Positions 40,069 to 48,524 of a DNA stretch of 64,000 bases are shown piece after piece (the first letter of the stretch is position 1; every line of letters starts with the position of its first letter). A program made the position numbers and the translations under genes. This DNA is from Bacillus sp. CH30_1T (GTDB lineage Bacteria; Bacillota; Bacilli; Bacillales; Bacillaceae_B). Below the pieces are notes generated by a model. It was not told where the DNA came from and did no database searches. It saw only the letters and a list, made by a program, of their open reading frames with translations. The DNA lies in NCBI RefSeq assembly GCF_008364765.1, contig NZ_VTUY01000003.1, positions 249,657 through 313,656 of the forward strand, in the 5' to 3' direction.

Positions 40069-40380
40069 ATGAGTGGAAAATTCAAAGGGTTTGATAAGTT
40101 AAACAAGGAAGTAGAAAAGCTTTCTCAATCAACAGTAGGCTTGACAGATTTATTTAATCCTACATTTATGGCAAGATATACTGACTTTAAAAGTTTTGAA
40201 GAATTTCAAGATGAAAGTCCATATAAATTTACTGCGAAAGATTCAAATGTTCAGGATTTCAGAAATGAAGAGCTAGATAAATTTGTAGCTGAAAAAACTT
40301 CATTTAGCAATTGGAGATTGATGTTTGACAAGGCAGCTAATGAACATCTGCAGAAACAATTTAAAGGAATATTTAAATGA
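40069..40380 (+). CDS. hypothetical phage protein
   Basis: A 103-residue polar protein (MSGKFKGFDKLNKEVEKLSQSTVGLTDLFNPTFMARYTDFKSFEEFQ). The choice of the internal ATG is tentative; a start at 40015 would overlap the DUF6173 gene. A terminator at 40388-40411 follows, so this gene and the DUF6173 gene probably form one unit. Confidence 0.6.
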   Translation: MSGKFKGFDKLNKEVEKLSQSTVGLTDLFNPTFMARYTDFKSFEEFQDESPYKFTAKDSNVQDFRNEELDKFVAEKTSFSNWRLMFDKAANEHLQKQFKGIFK

Positions 40381-40387
40381 GTTTAGT

Positions 40388-40411
40388 AGGCACCCATTTT
40401 TGGGTGTTTTT
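40388..40411 (+). terminator. intrinsic terminator
   Basis: CACCC/GGGTG stem around ATTTTT, followed by T7. Confidence 0.88.
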
Positions 40412-40491
40412 TTATTTAAAGGTATTGTGAAACCATAAGCCGAATTTAAACGTATATAGACTAATATTCGGAAAAGGTGGAGATTACTTAC

Positions 40492-40860
40492 ATGGAGAAG
40501 ACAATACTGGAATTTGAAAATTATTTATTTGGTCTTAAAGGAAATAAGCAGGGAATAATTAAGATGCCAAAGGAATATTATGAATTAACTAATGAAAGAT
40601 TGAAAGTTACGAAGCAGGGTATGATTACAGAAACTAAGAGTGATATTGAGTTATATAGAATCAAAGACATAACTGTTAAGCAGAAAATGAAAGATAAGGT
40701 TATGGACGTTGGTGATATTGAGATCATTAGTACAGATAGTTCAGATCCTGTATTGGTGTTGAAGCAGGTAAAGAGTCCTAATGAGGTTAGGGAAAAGATT
40801 AGAGCAGCAACGAAGGAAGCTAAGGATTTAGTTGGAGTATCATATAGGCAAGATTTGTAG
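40492..40860 (+). CDS. bacterial PH domain-like protein
   Basis: A 122-residue protein. ERLKVTKQGMITETKSDIELYRIKDITVKQKMKDKVMDVGDIEIISTDSSDPVLVLKQVKSPNEVREKIRAATKEA matches the PH-like (YdbT/bPH_2) pattern in which a strand barrel is closed by an amphipathic helix. There is no membrane helix. The start after AAGGTGGAG is chosen. It is followed by a terminator, so transcribed separately from the packaging genes. Role unknown. Confidence 0.72.
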   Translation: MEKTILEFENYLFGLKGNKQGIIKMPKEYYELTNERLKVTKQGMITETKSDIELYRIKDITVKQKMKDKVMDVGDIEIISTDSSDPVLVLKQVKSPNEVREKIRAATKEAKDLVGVSYRQDL

Positions 40861-40861
40861 G

Positions 40862-40892
40862 CATTCACTTTTGTGAGTGTTTTTTTTTATTT
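40862..40892 (+). terminator. intrinsic terminator
   Basis: CATTCAC/GTGAGTG stem with a TTTT loop, followed by T9. Confidence 0.88.
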
Positions 40893-40912
40893 TGGAAGGG
40901 AGTGTTACGTAG

Positions 40913-41101
40913 ATGATTGCAGCAGAATTAATTGAGAATACAAATAAGGTATTTTTTGAATGTGAGCTAAAAAGGATTTTGATGGATATCAAGCCTAAAA
41001 ACTTAATTGATATAAAATACACTGTTACAGGAAATCCAGTGATTGATAAAGTCATTCCTGATCCGATACATTATTCAGCACTGGTTGTTTACAATGAATA
41101 A
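40913..41101 (+). CDS. small protein resembling Cse60
   Basis: A 62-residue protein. The pattern of an N-terminal helix with ECELKRILMDIKPKNLIDIKYTV and a C-terminal HYSALVVYNE is that of Cse60-like sporulation or phage proteins, small single-domain proteins of unknown role. GGAAGGGAGTGTTACGTAG precedes the ATG. It is the last gene before the terminase genes. Confidence 0.6.
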   Translation: MIAAELIENTNKVFFECELKRILMDIKPKNLIDIKYTVTGNPVIDKVIPDPIHYSALVVYNE

Positions 41102-41151
41102 GGTGTAATTTTACATTTATATATTAAGTCAAAGGTTAAGGAGGTGGCGTG

Positions 41152-41592
41152 ATGCCTAGAGCAGAAAAGAGTAAGCGTGATGAATTGACGTTTCAACAGC
41201 GTAAATTTGTGAATGAGTATTTGAAGCATGGAATAGGCAGGAATGCTTGTATATCAGCAGGTTACAGTGAAAAGAGTGCAGATAGTATGGCTAGTCAATT
41301 ACTAAAGCTTCCTAAGATTAAGAAAGCAATCGAGGCAAAGGAAAAAGAATTTGAAATGGCTGCAATTATCACTAAAGAAAAAATACTATCTGAGATTTTA
41401 AATATAGCCGAAGATAAAGAAGCTACCAGATCAGAGAAGCTAAATGCACTTAAATTGCTGGGTCAACACTTAGCTATGTTCACTGATAAACAGATTGTTC
41501 AAACTGAAAAAGGTAATCCATTTGAAAATTTATCAGATGAAGAAATCATGAAAATGGCAGAGGAATCACAGCGATTTAAAAAGCAAGGTTAA
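41152..41592 (+). CDS. terS: small terminase subunit
   Basis: A 146-residue protein of the Terminase_2/P27-like group: LTFQQRKFVNEYLKHGIGRNACISAGYSEKSADSMASQLLKLPKIKKAI (residues 11-60) is the DNA-binding HTH that recognises the packaging site. A helical oligomerisation region follows. GGAGGTGGCGTG precedes the ATG. It starts the packaging module but is separated from terL by a recombinase gene. Confidence 0.92.
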   Translation: MPRAEKSKRDELTFQQRKFVNEYLKHGIGRNACISAGYSEKSADSMASQLLKLPKIKKAIEAKEKEFEMAAIITKEKILSEILNIAEDKEATRSEKLNALKLLGQHLAMFTDKQIVQTEKGNPFENLSDEEIMKMAEESQRFKKQG

Positions 41593-41631
41593 TAAAATGA
41601 ATTTTTTATTGTATCTTTTGAGTGTACCCTC

Positions 41632-41660
41632 TTGATACATTTTGAGACTGTTGATATAAT
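41632..41660 (+). promoter_or_regulatory. promoter of the serine recombinase
   Basis: TTGATA (41632-41637), 17-bp spacer, TATAAT (41655-41660), 50 bases before the recombinase start. Confidence 0.8.
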
Positions 41661-41691
41661 AACGTTAACAGTGTATCAAATACATGTATCA
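41632..41691. repeat. TTGATACA repeats, candidate recombinase sites
   Basis: TTGATACA (41632-41639) is mirrored by TGTATCAA (41672-41679), with a further TGTATCA at 41685-41691. The first copy overlaps the -35 box. They may be res-type binding sites and also autoregulate the gene. Confidence 0.5.
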
Positions 41692-41709
41692 TAAATGGAG
41701 GGTGTAACG

Positions 41710-42300
41710 ATGACAATTTACGGTTATGCAAGGGTATCCAGCCGTCAACAAAACTTATCAGCTCAGATCAATCAATTAAAAGAATTTGGTTGTGAAAGAA
41801 TTTATAAGGAAAAAGTGAGTGGACGTAAAAAGGATAATCGAGAAGAGTTTAACAAGATTCTTGAAAAAGTTTCTGATGGTGATGTCATTGTAGTAACTAA
41901 ATTGGATCGTTTTGCTAGGAGTACTAAAGATGCCTTATCCACAATTGAACACTTAAATAACATAGGTGTTGGACTTGTCATTTTAAATATGGGCGGGGAT
42001 AAGGTTGATACATCTACAGCAATAGGAAAGCTAATGATTACTGTCTTGTCTGGTATCGCTGAGTTTGAAGCTGATATGATTAGAGAAAGGCAAATAGAAG
42101 GAATTGCAGAAGCTAAAGAGCGAGGAGTGTACAAAGGAAGACCAAAGAAGTATACAGATAAGAATCAACGGTTACAACATGCTTTAGAATTATTTGCTGA
42201 AAGAGATAAGAATAAGAAGACTGTAGACCAAATTGCAAAAATAACAGGTGTAAGTAGAGCAACAATATATAGGGAATCAAAGAAGGCTGACCACAAATAG
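41710..42300 (+). CDS. serine recombinase (resolvase/invertase family)
   Basis: A 196-residue small serine recombinase. The catalytic domain begins IYGYARVSSRQQNLSAQINQL, with Ser in YARVSS. DVIVVTKLDRFARSTKDAL holds the conserved Arg residues, and AEFEADMIRERQIEGIAEAKERGVYKGRP leads into a C-terminal HTH (TVDQIAKITGVSRATIYRESKK). GGAGGGTGTAACG precedes the ATG. It has its own promoter and sits between terS and terL, where phages do not normally carry one, so it looks like an inserted cassette. Confidence 0.92.
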   Translation: MTIYGYARVSSRQQNLSAQINQLKEFGCERIYKEKVSGRKKDNREEFNKILEKVSDGDVIVVTKLDRFARSTKDALSTIEHLNNIGVGLVILNMGGDKVDTSTAIGKLMITVLSGIAEFEADMIRERQIEGIAEAKERGVYKGRPKKYTDKNQRLQHALELFAERDKNKKTVDQIAKITGVSRATIYRESKKADHK

Positions 42301-42337
42301 GTGACAGTCTTTTTTCTATGTTTGGGGGTGTATTGGC

Positions 42338-43801
42338 ATAGACATTGAAGCATTAAAGCAGCAATTAGCAATTCAGCGTGAATGGAAAATAAGACAGGCT
42401 AGGAAGTCATTCTGGGAGTTTTGTAAGGTAGTTGATCCTAAATTCTTCAAGCCGAATAGAACACATTTAAAGACTATCTGTGACGCTTTTCAGGGGATTT
42501 ATGAAGGAACAATTATTAACAAGAATACAGGTAAGCCTTATAAAAAGATGGCATTATCAGTACCTCCCGGACATGGGAAATCCTATATTGCTATCAAATT
42601 TTCACAATGGGCATATGGTCAAGATGTTAATAATCAAATTATATCCGTTTCCTACAATGAAAAACAAAGCACCAAATTTGCAAGGGGTGTTCGTGATGGG
42701 ATTATGGAAAGGTCATCTTCACCTACTGAATTAACTGTTTATGATATTTTCCCTCATGTAAAAATTAAACGTGGGGATGCAAGTGTAGAGGCATGGTCAC
42801 TAGAAGGTAGATACATGTCTTATTTAGCAACTTCATTTAATGCCACTTTAACAGGAAACCGAGGAAATATAGGTATTATAGATGATCCAGTAAAAGACCA
42901 CTATGAAGCATTTAATGAAGAAGCCTTGCAGACTAAATACGAATGGTACAATGATACCTTTTTATCTCGAATGGTTGAGGGTGCGATTCAAATAGTCATT
43001 CAAACAAGATGGAGCACCAAGGATTTAATTGGACGATTATTAGCAAGGTTTCCTGATGAATGGTATGAGCTTGTTTTACCTGCCTGTTTAGATGAGAAAA
43101 AGGAAGAAATGCTATGTCCTGAATTAATGAGTTTTGAGCGTTATATGAGCCTTAAAAATGGTGATACCTCTTTACCTATATTCCTAGCTAACTATCAACA
43201 GGAATGTATTGATGTACAAGGCAGACTATACAAGAATCTTAAATTATATAGTGATGTTCCTAGAGATAAACAAGGTGATCCAGCCTTTGATGAGATTATC
43301 GCATATATTGATACAGCAGACCAAGGCAATGACTATCTATGTTGTATTGTTTCAGGAGTTTATAAAGGGGAACTATACATTCTTGATGTATATTACACAA
43401 AAGAAGGAATGGAAGTTACTGAGCCTGATACAGCAAAGATGTTATACAGGAACAAAGTAAACGTAGCTAAATTTGAGTCCAATAATGGTGGTCGTGGATT
43501 TGCTCGTAATGTAGAAAGATTGCTATGGGAAAATCACAAAACTAAAAAGGTAGCTGTAGAGTGGTTTCATCAATCCAAAAAGAAAATCACTCGTATTATG
43601 GTTGCTTCCACATTTGTTATGGAACATGTCTATTTTCCTGAAGATTGGGAAGTGCGTTTCAAAGAATTTGCAGCAGCTATACTTTCTTTCCAAAGAGAAG
43701 GTAAAAACAAAAAAGATGATGCTCCAGATACATTAACCGGATTAGTTGAAATGGTTGGAAGTCAGAAAGCATCTATCAAGCTATTCAAAGGAGGGTTGTA
43801 A
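42338..43801 (+). CDS. terL: large terminase subunit, no canonical start codon
   Basis: A 487-residue packaging motor if read from ATA at 42338. The ATPase has Walker A PPGHGKS, Walker B IGIIDDP and adjacent motifs. The nuclease domain starts IAYIDTADQGNDY and ends DDAPDTLTGLVEM. The first ATG (42548) lies just before Walker A and would remove the conserved adenine-binding N-terminus (REWKIRQARKSFWEF, FKPNRTHLKTICDAF). GGGGGTG lies 7 bases before the ATA, the ideal place for a start, and the in-frame TGA at 42302 excludes any upstream ATG, GTG or TTG. Confidence 0.88.
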   Translation: MDIEALKQQLAIQREWKIRQARKSFWEFCKVVDPKFFKPNRTHLKTICDAFQGIYEGTIINKNTGKPYKKMALSVPPGHGKSYIAIKFSQWAYGQDVNNQIISVSYNEKQSTKFARGVRDGIMERSSSPTELTVYDIFPHVKIKRGDASVEAWSLEGRYMSYLATSFNATLTGNRGNIGIIDDPVKDHYEAFNEEALQTKYEWYNDTFLSRMVEGAIQIVIQTRWSTKDLIGRLLARFPDEWYELVLPACLDEKKEEMLCPELMSFERYMSLKNGDTSLPIFLANYQQECIDVQGRLYKNLKLYSDVPRDKQGDPAFDEIIAYIDTADQGNDYLCCIVSGVYKGELYILDVYYTKEGMEVTEPDTAKMLYRNKVNVAKFESNNGGRGFARNVERLLWENHKTKKVAVEWFHQSKKKITRIMVASTFVMEHVYFPEDWEVRFKEFAAAILSFQREGKNKKDDAPDTLTGLVEMVGSQKASIKLFKGGL

Positions 43802-45121
43802 TTGATATTAATACATCCAGTAGAAGAAGAGATTAATGGGGAAGTAGTACAGAAGTTTATTGATCTGCATAAGGCAGAAGTTCCAAGGTATAAAAAGTTA
43901 AAAAATCTGTATGAAAGTAAAGCACCTATCCTATCTCAAGATGATAAGGAGCAATTCAAACCAGACAATAGGCTAGTTGTAAACTTTGCAAAATACATAA
44001 CGGATACTTTTAATGGTTACTTCATCGGTATTCCTGTAAAGGTATCTCATGATGACGAATCAGTTAATGAGCGAGTAGAAACATTTCAATCAATGAATGA
44101 TATGGATGACAACATGGCAGAGTTATCTAAAATTACAAGTATATATGGTCATGGATTTGAATTCTTGTATCAAGATGAGGATTCACTTACAAACTGTATC
44201 TACAATAGTCCATTAGATATGTTCATTGTTTATGATGATACGATTGCTCAGAAGCCTTTATTTGCTGTCAGGTATCAAACTACTGATGACGGTATCAAAG
44301 GTCAATTATTTACAACAGAAGAGGAAATAACGATATCAGAAGGTAAAGATGGATTAATCCTATCCGATAACAAGTCTCATTATTACAATGGTGTTCCGGT
44401 AATCGAATACATAGAAAATGAAGAAAGACAAAGTATCTTTGAATCTGTAGAAACAATGATCAATGCATTTGATAAAGCTATTTCAGAAAAAGCAAACGAT
44501 GTAGATTACTTTGCCGATGCTTATTTATTGTTATTGGGTATGGAATTAGATGAGAAGACACTTCAAAAAATACGGGATAACAGAATTATCAACATGTATG
44601 GTAAGAATGAAGATGTGAAGAATCTAGTTGCAAAATTCCTAGATAAGCCTAATGCAGATGACAATCAAGAACATTTATTGGATCGTCTAGAAAGGCTTAT
44701 TTTCCAAATGAGTATGACAGCAAATATTAATGATGAATCTTTTGGGAATGCAACAGGAATAGCTCTTGAATATAAACTGCAACCAATGAAAAACCTTGCA
44801 ATCATGAAGGAAAGAAAATTCATAAGTGGAATGAATAGACGTTTTAGAATGGTATTTAATTTACCTACAAATATAAAAGTGTCCAATAAAGACGAATGGA
44901 GAAATCTGTCATACCAATTCACGAGAAATCTTCCTAGAAATATTGCAGAAGAGGCTGAAACTGCTGGCAAACTTAAAGGAATTGTTTCTGATGAAACTTT
45001 ACTTAAGATAATATCCATTGTTGATAATGTTAAAGAAGAATTGGAACGTAGGAATCAGGAAAAGAATGAGGCAGGATTTAAAACTAATTCCAATGGAGAT
45101 TTTGAAACAGGTGATCAATGA
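43802..45121 (+). CDS. phage portal protein (SPP1 Gp6-like)
   Basis: A 439-residue portal protein of the SPP1-gp6 family, forming the dodecameric ring through which DNA enters the head. Recognisable parts are NRLVVNFAKYITDTFNGYFIGIPVKV (~residues 58-83), the IYGHGFEFLYQDED region and the helical crown with MSMTANINDESFGNATGIALEYKLQPMKNLA. TTG start, with GGAGGG upstream; it is adjacent to the terL stop, and its 3' end overlaps the MuF gene. Confidence 0.93.
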   Translation: MILIHPVEEEINGEVVQKFIDLHKAEVPRYKKLKNLYESKAPILSQDDKEQFKPDNRLVVNFAKYITDTFNGYFIGIPVKVSHDDESVNERVETFQSMNDMDDNMAELSKITSIYGHGFEFLYQDEDSLTNCIYNSPLDMFIVYDDTIAQKPLFAVRYQTTDDGIKGQLFTTEEEITISEGKDGLILSDNKSHYYNGVPVIEYIENEERQSIFESVETMINAFDKAISEKANDVDYFADAYLLLLGMELDEKTLQKIRDNRIINMYGKNEDVKNLVAKFLDKPNADDNQEHLLDRLERLIFQMSMTANINDESFGNATGIALEYKLQPMKNLAIMKERKFISGMNRRFRMVFNLPTNIKVSNKDEWRNLSYQFTRNLPRNIAEEAETAGKLKGIVSDETLLKIISIVDNVKEELERRNQEKNEAGFKTNSNGDFETGDQ

Positions 45122-46023
45122 TGGCAAACAATAAAGCCTATTGGGAAAAGCGGATGGTTCAACTTTACAACGCTCAGGACAAGCGAGATGCCAAATTTGA
45201 TAAGAAAATGAGAAAAGAATATTACAGGTTAGAATCCGATATTCAAAAGGATATAGCTAGTTATTATCAAAAGTACGGTAAAAACGATATCATTGAGTTT
45301 CGTAAGTTAGTTGTCCAATTATCCGATTCTGAGCGTAATTTACTATTCAGGGACTATGAGGAATTCATGAGAAGGAATCCAAAGTATAGGAATCTCATGC
45401 CTGTCAGGGAATCCATATACAAGTTGAATAGATTAGAAGGTTTACAGTTATCCATCCGTATGAAAATGATGGAGTTAGGTACATTTGAACAAGAAGGCTT
45501 TGAAAAGTTACTTCAAGAGGCTTATCAATCAGGGTACTTATCCAGTATGAAAGGATTAGTCAATACTCCTGCATTCTTCAATGTGAATTCTGAAGTTATG
45601 ATGCAAACAATCAATGAAAAATGGATTAACGGTGAGAATTTCTCAGACAGGATCTGGAAGAATAAAGAGAAATTAATCAACACTCTAAACAATGAAATAC
45701 GTGACGGTATTATCCGTGGTGACAGTTATAAGAAGATGGCTCAAATCATCCAATATCGTACAGGTGTTGGTGCTTCTAATACTATGGCATTAGTTCAGAC
45801 TGAAAGTGCATTTGTGCTTAATCAGGCTAATAAACAAGCCTTCATGGATGCTGGTGTTTTACGGTACGAAGTTTCAGCCGTTATGGATAAAAAGACTAGT
45901 CCAACATGCAGAAATATGGACGGGCAGCAATTTGAGTTTAAGGATGCCAAAGTAGGAGTTAATTACAGTCCTTTTCATACTCGTTGCAGAACAACACAAA
46001 TACCTATAGAAAACGACAGCTAA
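45118..46023 (+). CDS. MuF-type minor capsid protein
   Basis: A 301-residue minor head protein. The C-terminal ~110 residues form the phage Mu gpF domain, including QYRTGVGASNTMALVQTESAFVLNQANKQAF, KKTSPTCRNMDGQQF and FHTRCRTTQIP. The N-terminal half is helical and charged. It attaches to the portal and may be ejected with DNA. Start ATG overlapping the portal stop. No toxin domain is fused. Confidence 0.92.
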   Translation: MMANNKAYWEKRMVQLYNAQDKRDAKFDKKMRKEYYRLESDIQKDIASYYQKYGKNDIIEFRKLVVQLSDSERNLLFRDYEEFMRRNPKYRNLMPVRESIYKLNRLEGLQLSIRMKMMELGTFEQEGFEKLLQEAYQSGYLSSMKGLVNTPAFFNVNSEVMMQTINEKWINGENFSDRIWKNKEKLINTLNNEIRDGIIRGDSYKKMAQIIQYRTGVGASNTMALVQTESAFVLNQANKQAFMDAGVLRYEVSAVMDKKTSPTCRNMDGQQFEFKDAKVGVNYSPFHTRCRTTQIPIENDS

Positions 46024-46044
46024 TTAAACATAGGCTGTCGTTTT
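46010..46044. terminator. bidirectional terminator after the MuF gene
   Basis: AAAACGACAGC pairs with GCTGTCGTTTT over a 13-base loop, followed by ATTG rightward. It would also end the leftward gene that follows. Confidence 0.8.
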
Positions 46045-46052
46045 ATTGTTCA

Positions 46053-46337
46053 TCAATCTATTTGTTCTAGAGATACAATCGCACTAGTTTTATAGACTTT
46101 TGTTTTATATGGATCTTCTTCATTAACTGTAAAGAATTTATTCTTAGCAAAGACACTAGTCAGCTCAGGGATATATCCATCATGAATATGGAAATATTCG
46201 TCCAAAATAATCGGCTTACTTTTAGAACAAAATGTTTCGTCTTTATGCTCTGTAAGCGTGATAGGAAAAATAATGGAATTTTTATCTACAGTCAACTTTT
46301 CACCATTTGATAAATGAATATTTACTTTAGCATCCAA
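46053..46337 (-). CDS. hypothetical minus-strand gene inside the head operon
   Basis: A ~94-residue protein starting at TTG after GAGGAGGTG (MDAKVNIHLSNGEKLTVDKNSIIFPITLTEH...). Beta-rich, acidic, no membrane helix. It resembles small phage proteins with an N-terminal LSNGEK...IxF motif that bind an unknown target. Its opposite strand, strong ribosome binding site and terminator mark it as a moron inserted between the MuF and scaffold genes. A longer frame to 46433 has no ribosome binding site. Confidence 0.65.
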   Translation of the reverse strand: MDAKVNIHLSNGEKLTVDKNSIIFPITLTEHKDETFCSKSKPIILDEYFHIHDGYIPELTSVFAKNKFFTVNEEDPYKTKVYKTSAIVSLEQID

Positions 46338-46466
46338 ATTAAACACCTCCTCATACCCATGATAGGTGACATTGGAATATTTGTCCATAACCGTGCTGGC
46401 GACATTAAACTGCATGAGTATAAAGCCCACCAAGGCTATAAAGAGTGTTGTTAGGAGGTAATTATT

Positions 46467-47090
46467 ATGGAAACAAAGGATTTACTACATTTAGACTTAC
46501 AGTATTTTGCTGACGATAATAATCAATCTGATGATAATAATGATTCAAATAATAATCAAGATAATCAGAATCAAAATGATCAATCCGATGATAAGAATCA
46601 ATCAGTGAAAACTTACAGCGAAGAAGAAGTACAAAAAATGGTTAAAGAACGTGTTGCCCGTGAAAAGAAAGCAGCAGAAAAAGCGGTAGAAGAGGCTAAG
46701 AAATTAGCCAAAATGAATGAAGATGAAAAGCGGAAGTATGAATTTGAACAGATTCAAAAAGAATTAGATGAATACAAGCGAAAAGATTCTTTTAATGGTT
46801 TGTCTAAGGAAGCTTCTAAAATGCTTTCTGAACATCAAATTACTGCTGATGATGAATTGCTTGCCTTTGTTGTTAAAGAATCAGCAGAGGATACGAGAGT
46901 AGCCGTAAATTCATTTGTATCCCTTATCAATGCAAAAGTTGAAGAGGGAGTTAAGAAGGCATTAGCAGGTAAACCACCAAAGGTTAATACAAACAATAAA
47001 GCATTAACCAAACAACAAATTATGGATGAAAAAGATGCTATTAAGCGTCAAAAATTAATTAACGAGAACATTCATTTGTTCCAAAAATAG
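46467..47090 (+). CDS. phage scaffolding protein
   Basis: A 207-residue acidic coiled-coil protein. An Asn/Asp/Gln-rich low-complexity region (residues ~17-45) is followed by a long Lys/Glu helix (EVQKMVKERVAREKKAAEKAVEEAKK) and a C-terminal TKQQIMDEKDAIKRQKLINENIHLFQ tail. This is the DUF4355-type scaffold fold, which guides capsid assembly and then leaves. The N-terminal LDLQYFAD motif is typical. TAGGAGGTAATTATT precedes the ATG. Confidence 0.88.
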   Translation: METKDLLHLDLQYFADDNNQSDDNNDSNNNQDNQNQNDQSDDKNQSVKTYSEEEVQKMVKERVAREKKAAEKAVEEAKKLAKMNEDEKRKYEFEQIQKELDEYKRKDSFNGLSKEASKMLSEHQITADDELLAFVVKESAEDTRVAVNSFVSLINAKVEEGVKKALAGKPPKVNTNNKALTKQQIMDEKDAIKRQKLINENIHLFQK

Positions 47091-47103
47091 GAGGAAATAA
47101 AAA

Positions 47104-47970
47104 ATGGCAGAAGTAAATTTACAAGTACAAGGTGATTTCTCAAAAGCACAATCAATCGATTTTGTAGAAAGGTTCGGATCAAACTTATCTAAACTAATTG
47201 AAGCACTAGGAGTTACTCGCAGAATGCCTGTAGCAAATGGTATGACACTTAAAACTTACACGTCTTCAGTCACAATGGCAGCAGATGATTCAGTTGGTGA
47301 AGGTGAAGTTATTCCACTTTCTAAAGTTCAGACTCAAGAGGGTCCTTCAATTGAACTAGCATTCAAGAAATATCGTAAAGCAGCATCCGTAGAAGCGATT
47401 CAAAAGCATGGTTTTGATCAAGCTATAGTACAATCTGATGAAAAATTACTCCGTGAAATTCAAAAAGGTGTACGTGTTTCATTCTTTGATTTCTTAGCTA
47501 CAGGTACTGGTTCAGCATCAGCAGAAAACCTTCAAGGTGCATTTGCTCAAGCATGGGGTCAAATTCAAGTGAAATTTGAAGATGATGCTGTTCAAACAGT
47601 AGCATTTGTTAACCCACTTGATATTGCAGATTATCTTACTAAAGCAGAAGTATCTGTTCAAACTGCATTCGGTCTACAGTATATCCAGAACTTTGCAGGG
47701 GTAGATACAGTAATCATTAACTCTTCAGTTCCAAAAGGTACTGTCTATGCTACAGCACCTGAAAACATTGTACTTGCTTACGTTCAAATTTCTGGTGGAG
47801 AAATCGGTAAAGCATTTGATTTCACTACTGAAGAACTTGGTTTGATTGGTGTAACTCATGATATTGCAAAGAAACAACTTACTGCAGAAACAGTAGCTCT
47901 TTCTGGTGTCAAATTGTTTGCAGAGCGTCTTGATGGTGTTGTTAAAGTTGCTATTACACCAGCAGTCTAA
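47104..47970 (+). CDS. major capsid protein
   Basis: A 288-residue HK97-fold capsid protein. The N-arm (VDFVERFGSNLSKLIEALGVTRRMPVANGMTLKTY), SVGEGEVIPLSKVQ and the C-terminal GVDTVIINSSVPKGTVYATAPENIVLAYV are typical of Firmicute phage capsid proteins that use a separate scaffold. GC and codon use resemble highly expressed genes. GGAGGAAATAAAA precedes the ATG, 13 bases after the scaffold gene. Confidence 0.93.
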   Translation: MAEVNLQVQGDFSKAQSIDFVERFGSNLSKLIEALGVTRRMPVANGMTLKTYTSSVTMAADDSVGEGEVIPLSKVQTQEGPSIELAFKKYRKAASVEAIQKHGFDQAIVQSDEKLLREIQKGVRVSFFDFLATGTGSASAENLQGAFAQAWGQIQVKFEDDAVQTVAFVNPLDIADYLTKAEVSVQTAFGLQYIQNFAGVDTVIINSSVPKGTVYATAPENIVLAYVQISGGEIGKAFDFTTEELGLIGVTHDIAKKQLTAETVALSGVKLFAERLDGVVKVAITPAV

Positions 47971-47991
47971 TTAAAGAAAGGATGAAGCTAA

Positions 47992-48195
47992 ATGGCATAT
48001 AAAGTAGTCACTAGCTTCTTTGATAAAGAGGACAATAAACGCTTGTATGAGGTAGGTCAATCCTATCCTCGTACAGGCTTTGAGCCCTCTGAAGAAAGAA
48101 TTAAATTGTTATCAACAGTTGATAATGACGAGAAAACTATTTTTATCAAAGAGGTTAAAAAGAAGAAATCTGAACCAAAGAAAAGCGGTAAGTAA
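47992..48195 (+). CDS. small capsid-associated phage protein
   Basis: A 67-residue protein (YKVVTSFFDKEDNKRLYEVGQSYPRTGFEPSEERIKLLST) with a Lys-rich tail. This short protein is usual between the capsid and connector genes of Bacillus phages and may decorate or stabilise the head. AAAGGATGAAGCTAA precedes the ATG. Confidence 0.75.
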   Translation: MAYKVVTSFFDKEDNKRLYEVGQSYPRTGFEPSEERIKLLSTVDNDEKTIFIKEVKKKKSEPKKSGK

Positions 48196-48197
48196 TT

Positions 48198-48524
48198 ATG
48201 GCTATTGGAAACAGAGTATTAATACGTAAGCCTGAGATTAATCCGGATTTATTACAGGAGTTAGAAACTACAGCAACTGATCGCATCAAAATTCGATTAG
48301 GTGTTTCTGAGTTACCTTCTGAAATGGAATCCATAGCGGTTGAAGTGATTTGTGCTATGTACAATAAGTCACATTATGAAGGTATTAAAAATGAAAATGC
48401 TGACACATTCAGTGTTTCCTTTGTAGATGATATTCTTAAAGAATACGAGTCAGATTTCCAACTATATAAAGAGAATAAATCCAAGCAAGAAAATGTAAAT
48501 AGAGGGGTGTTGAGATTCCTATGA
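48198..48524 (+). CDS. head-tail connector (adaptor) protein
   Basis: A 108-residue all-helical protein of the Phage_connect_1/gp6-like group: LQELETTATDRIKIRLGVSELPSEMESIAVEVICAMYNKSHYEG. It forms the ring under the portal. It starts 2 bases after the previous gene and overlaps the next by 4. Confidence 0.85.
   Translation: MAIGNRVLIRKPEINPDLLQELETTATDRIKIRLGVSELPSEMESIAVEVICAMYNKSHYEGIKNENADTFSVSFVDDILKEYESDFQLYKENKSKQENVNRGVLRFL

Noticed and set aside
42480..42734. 84-codon frame inside the large terminase gene
   Set aside because: Out of frame with the conserved TerL sequence, which reads through the same region.
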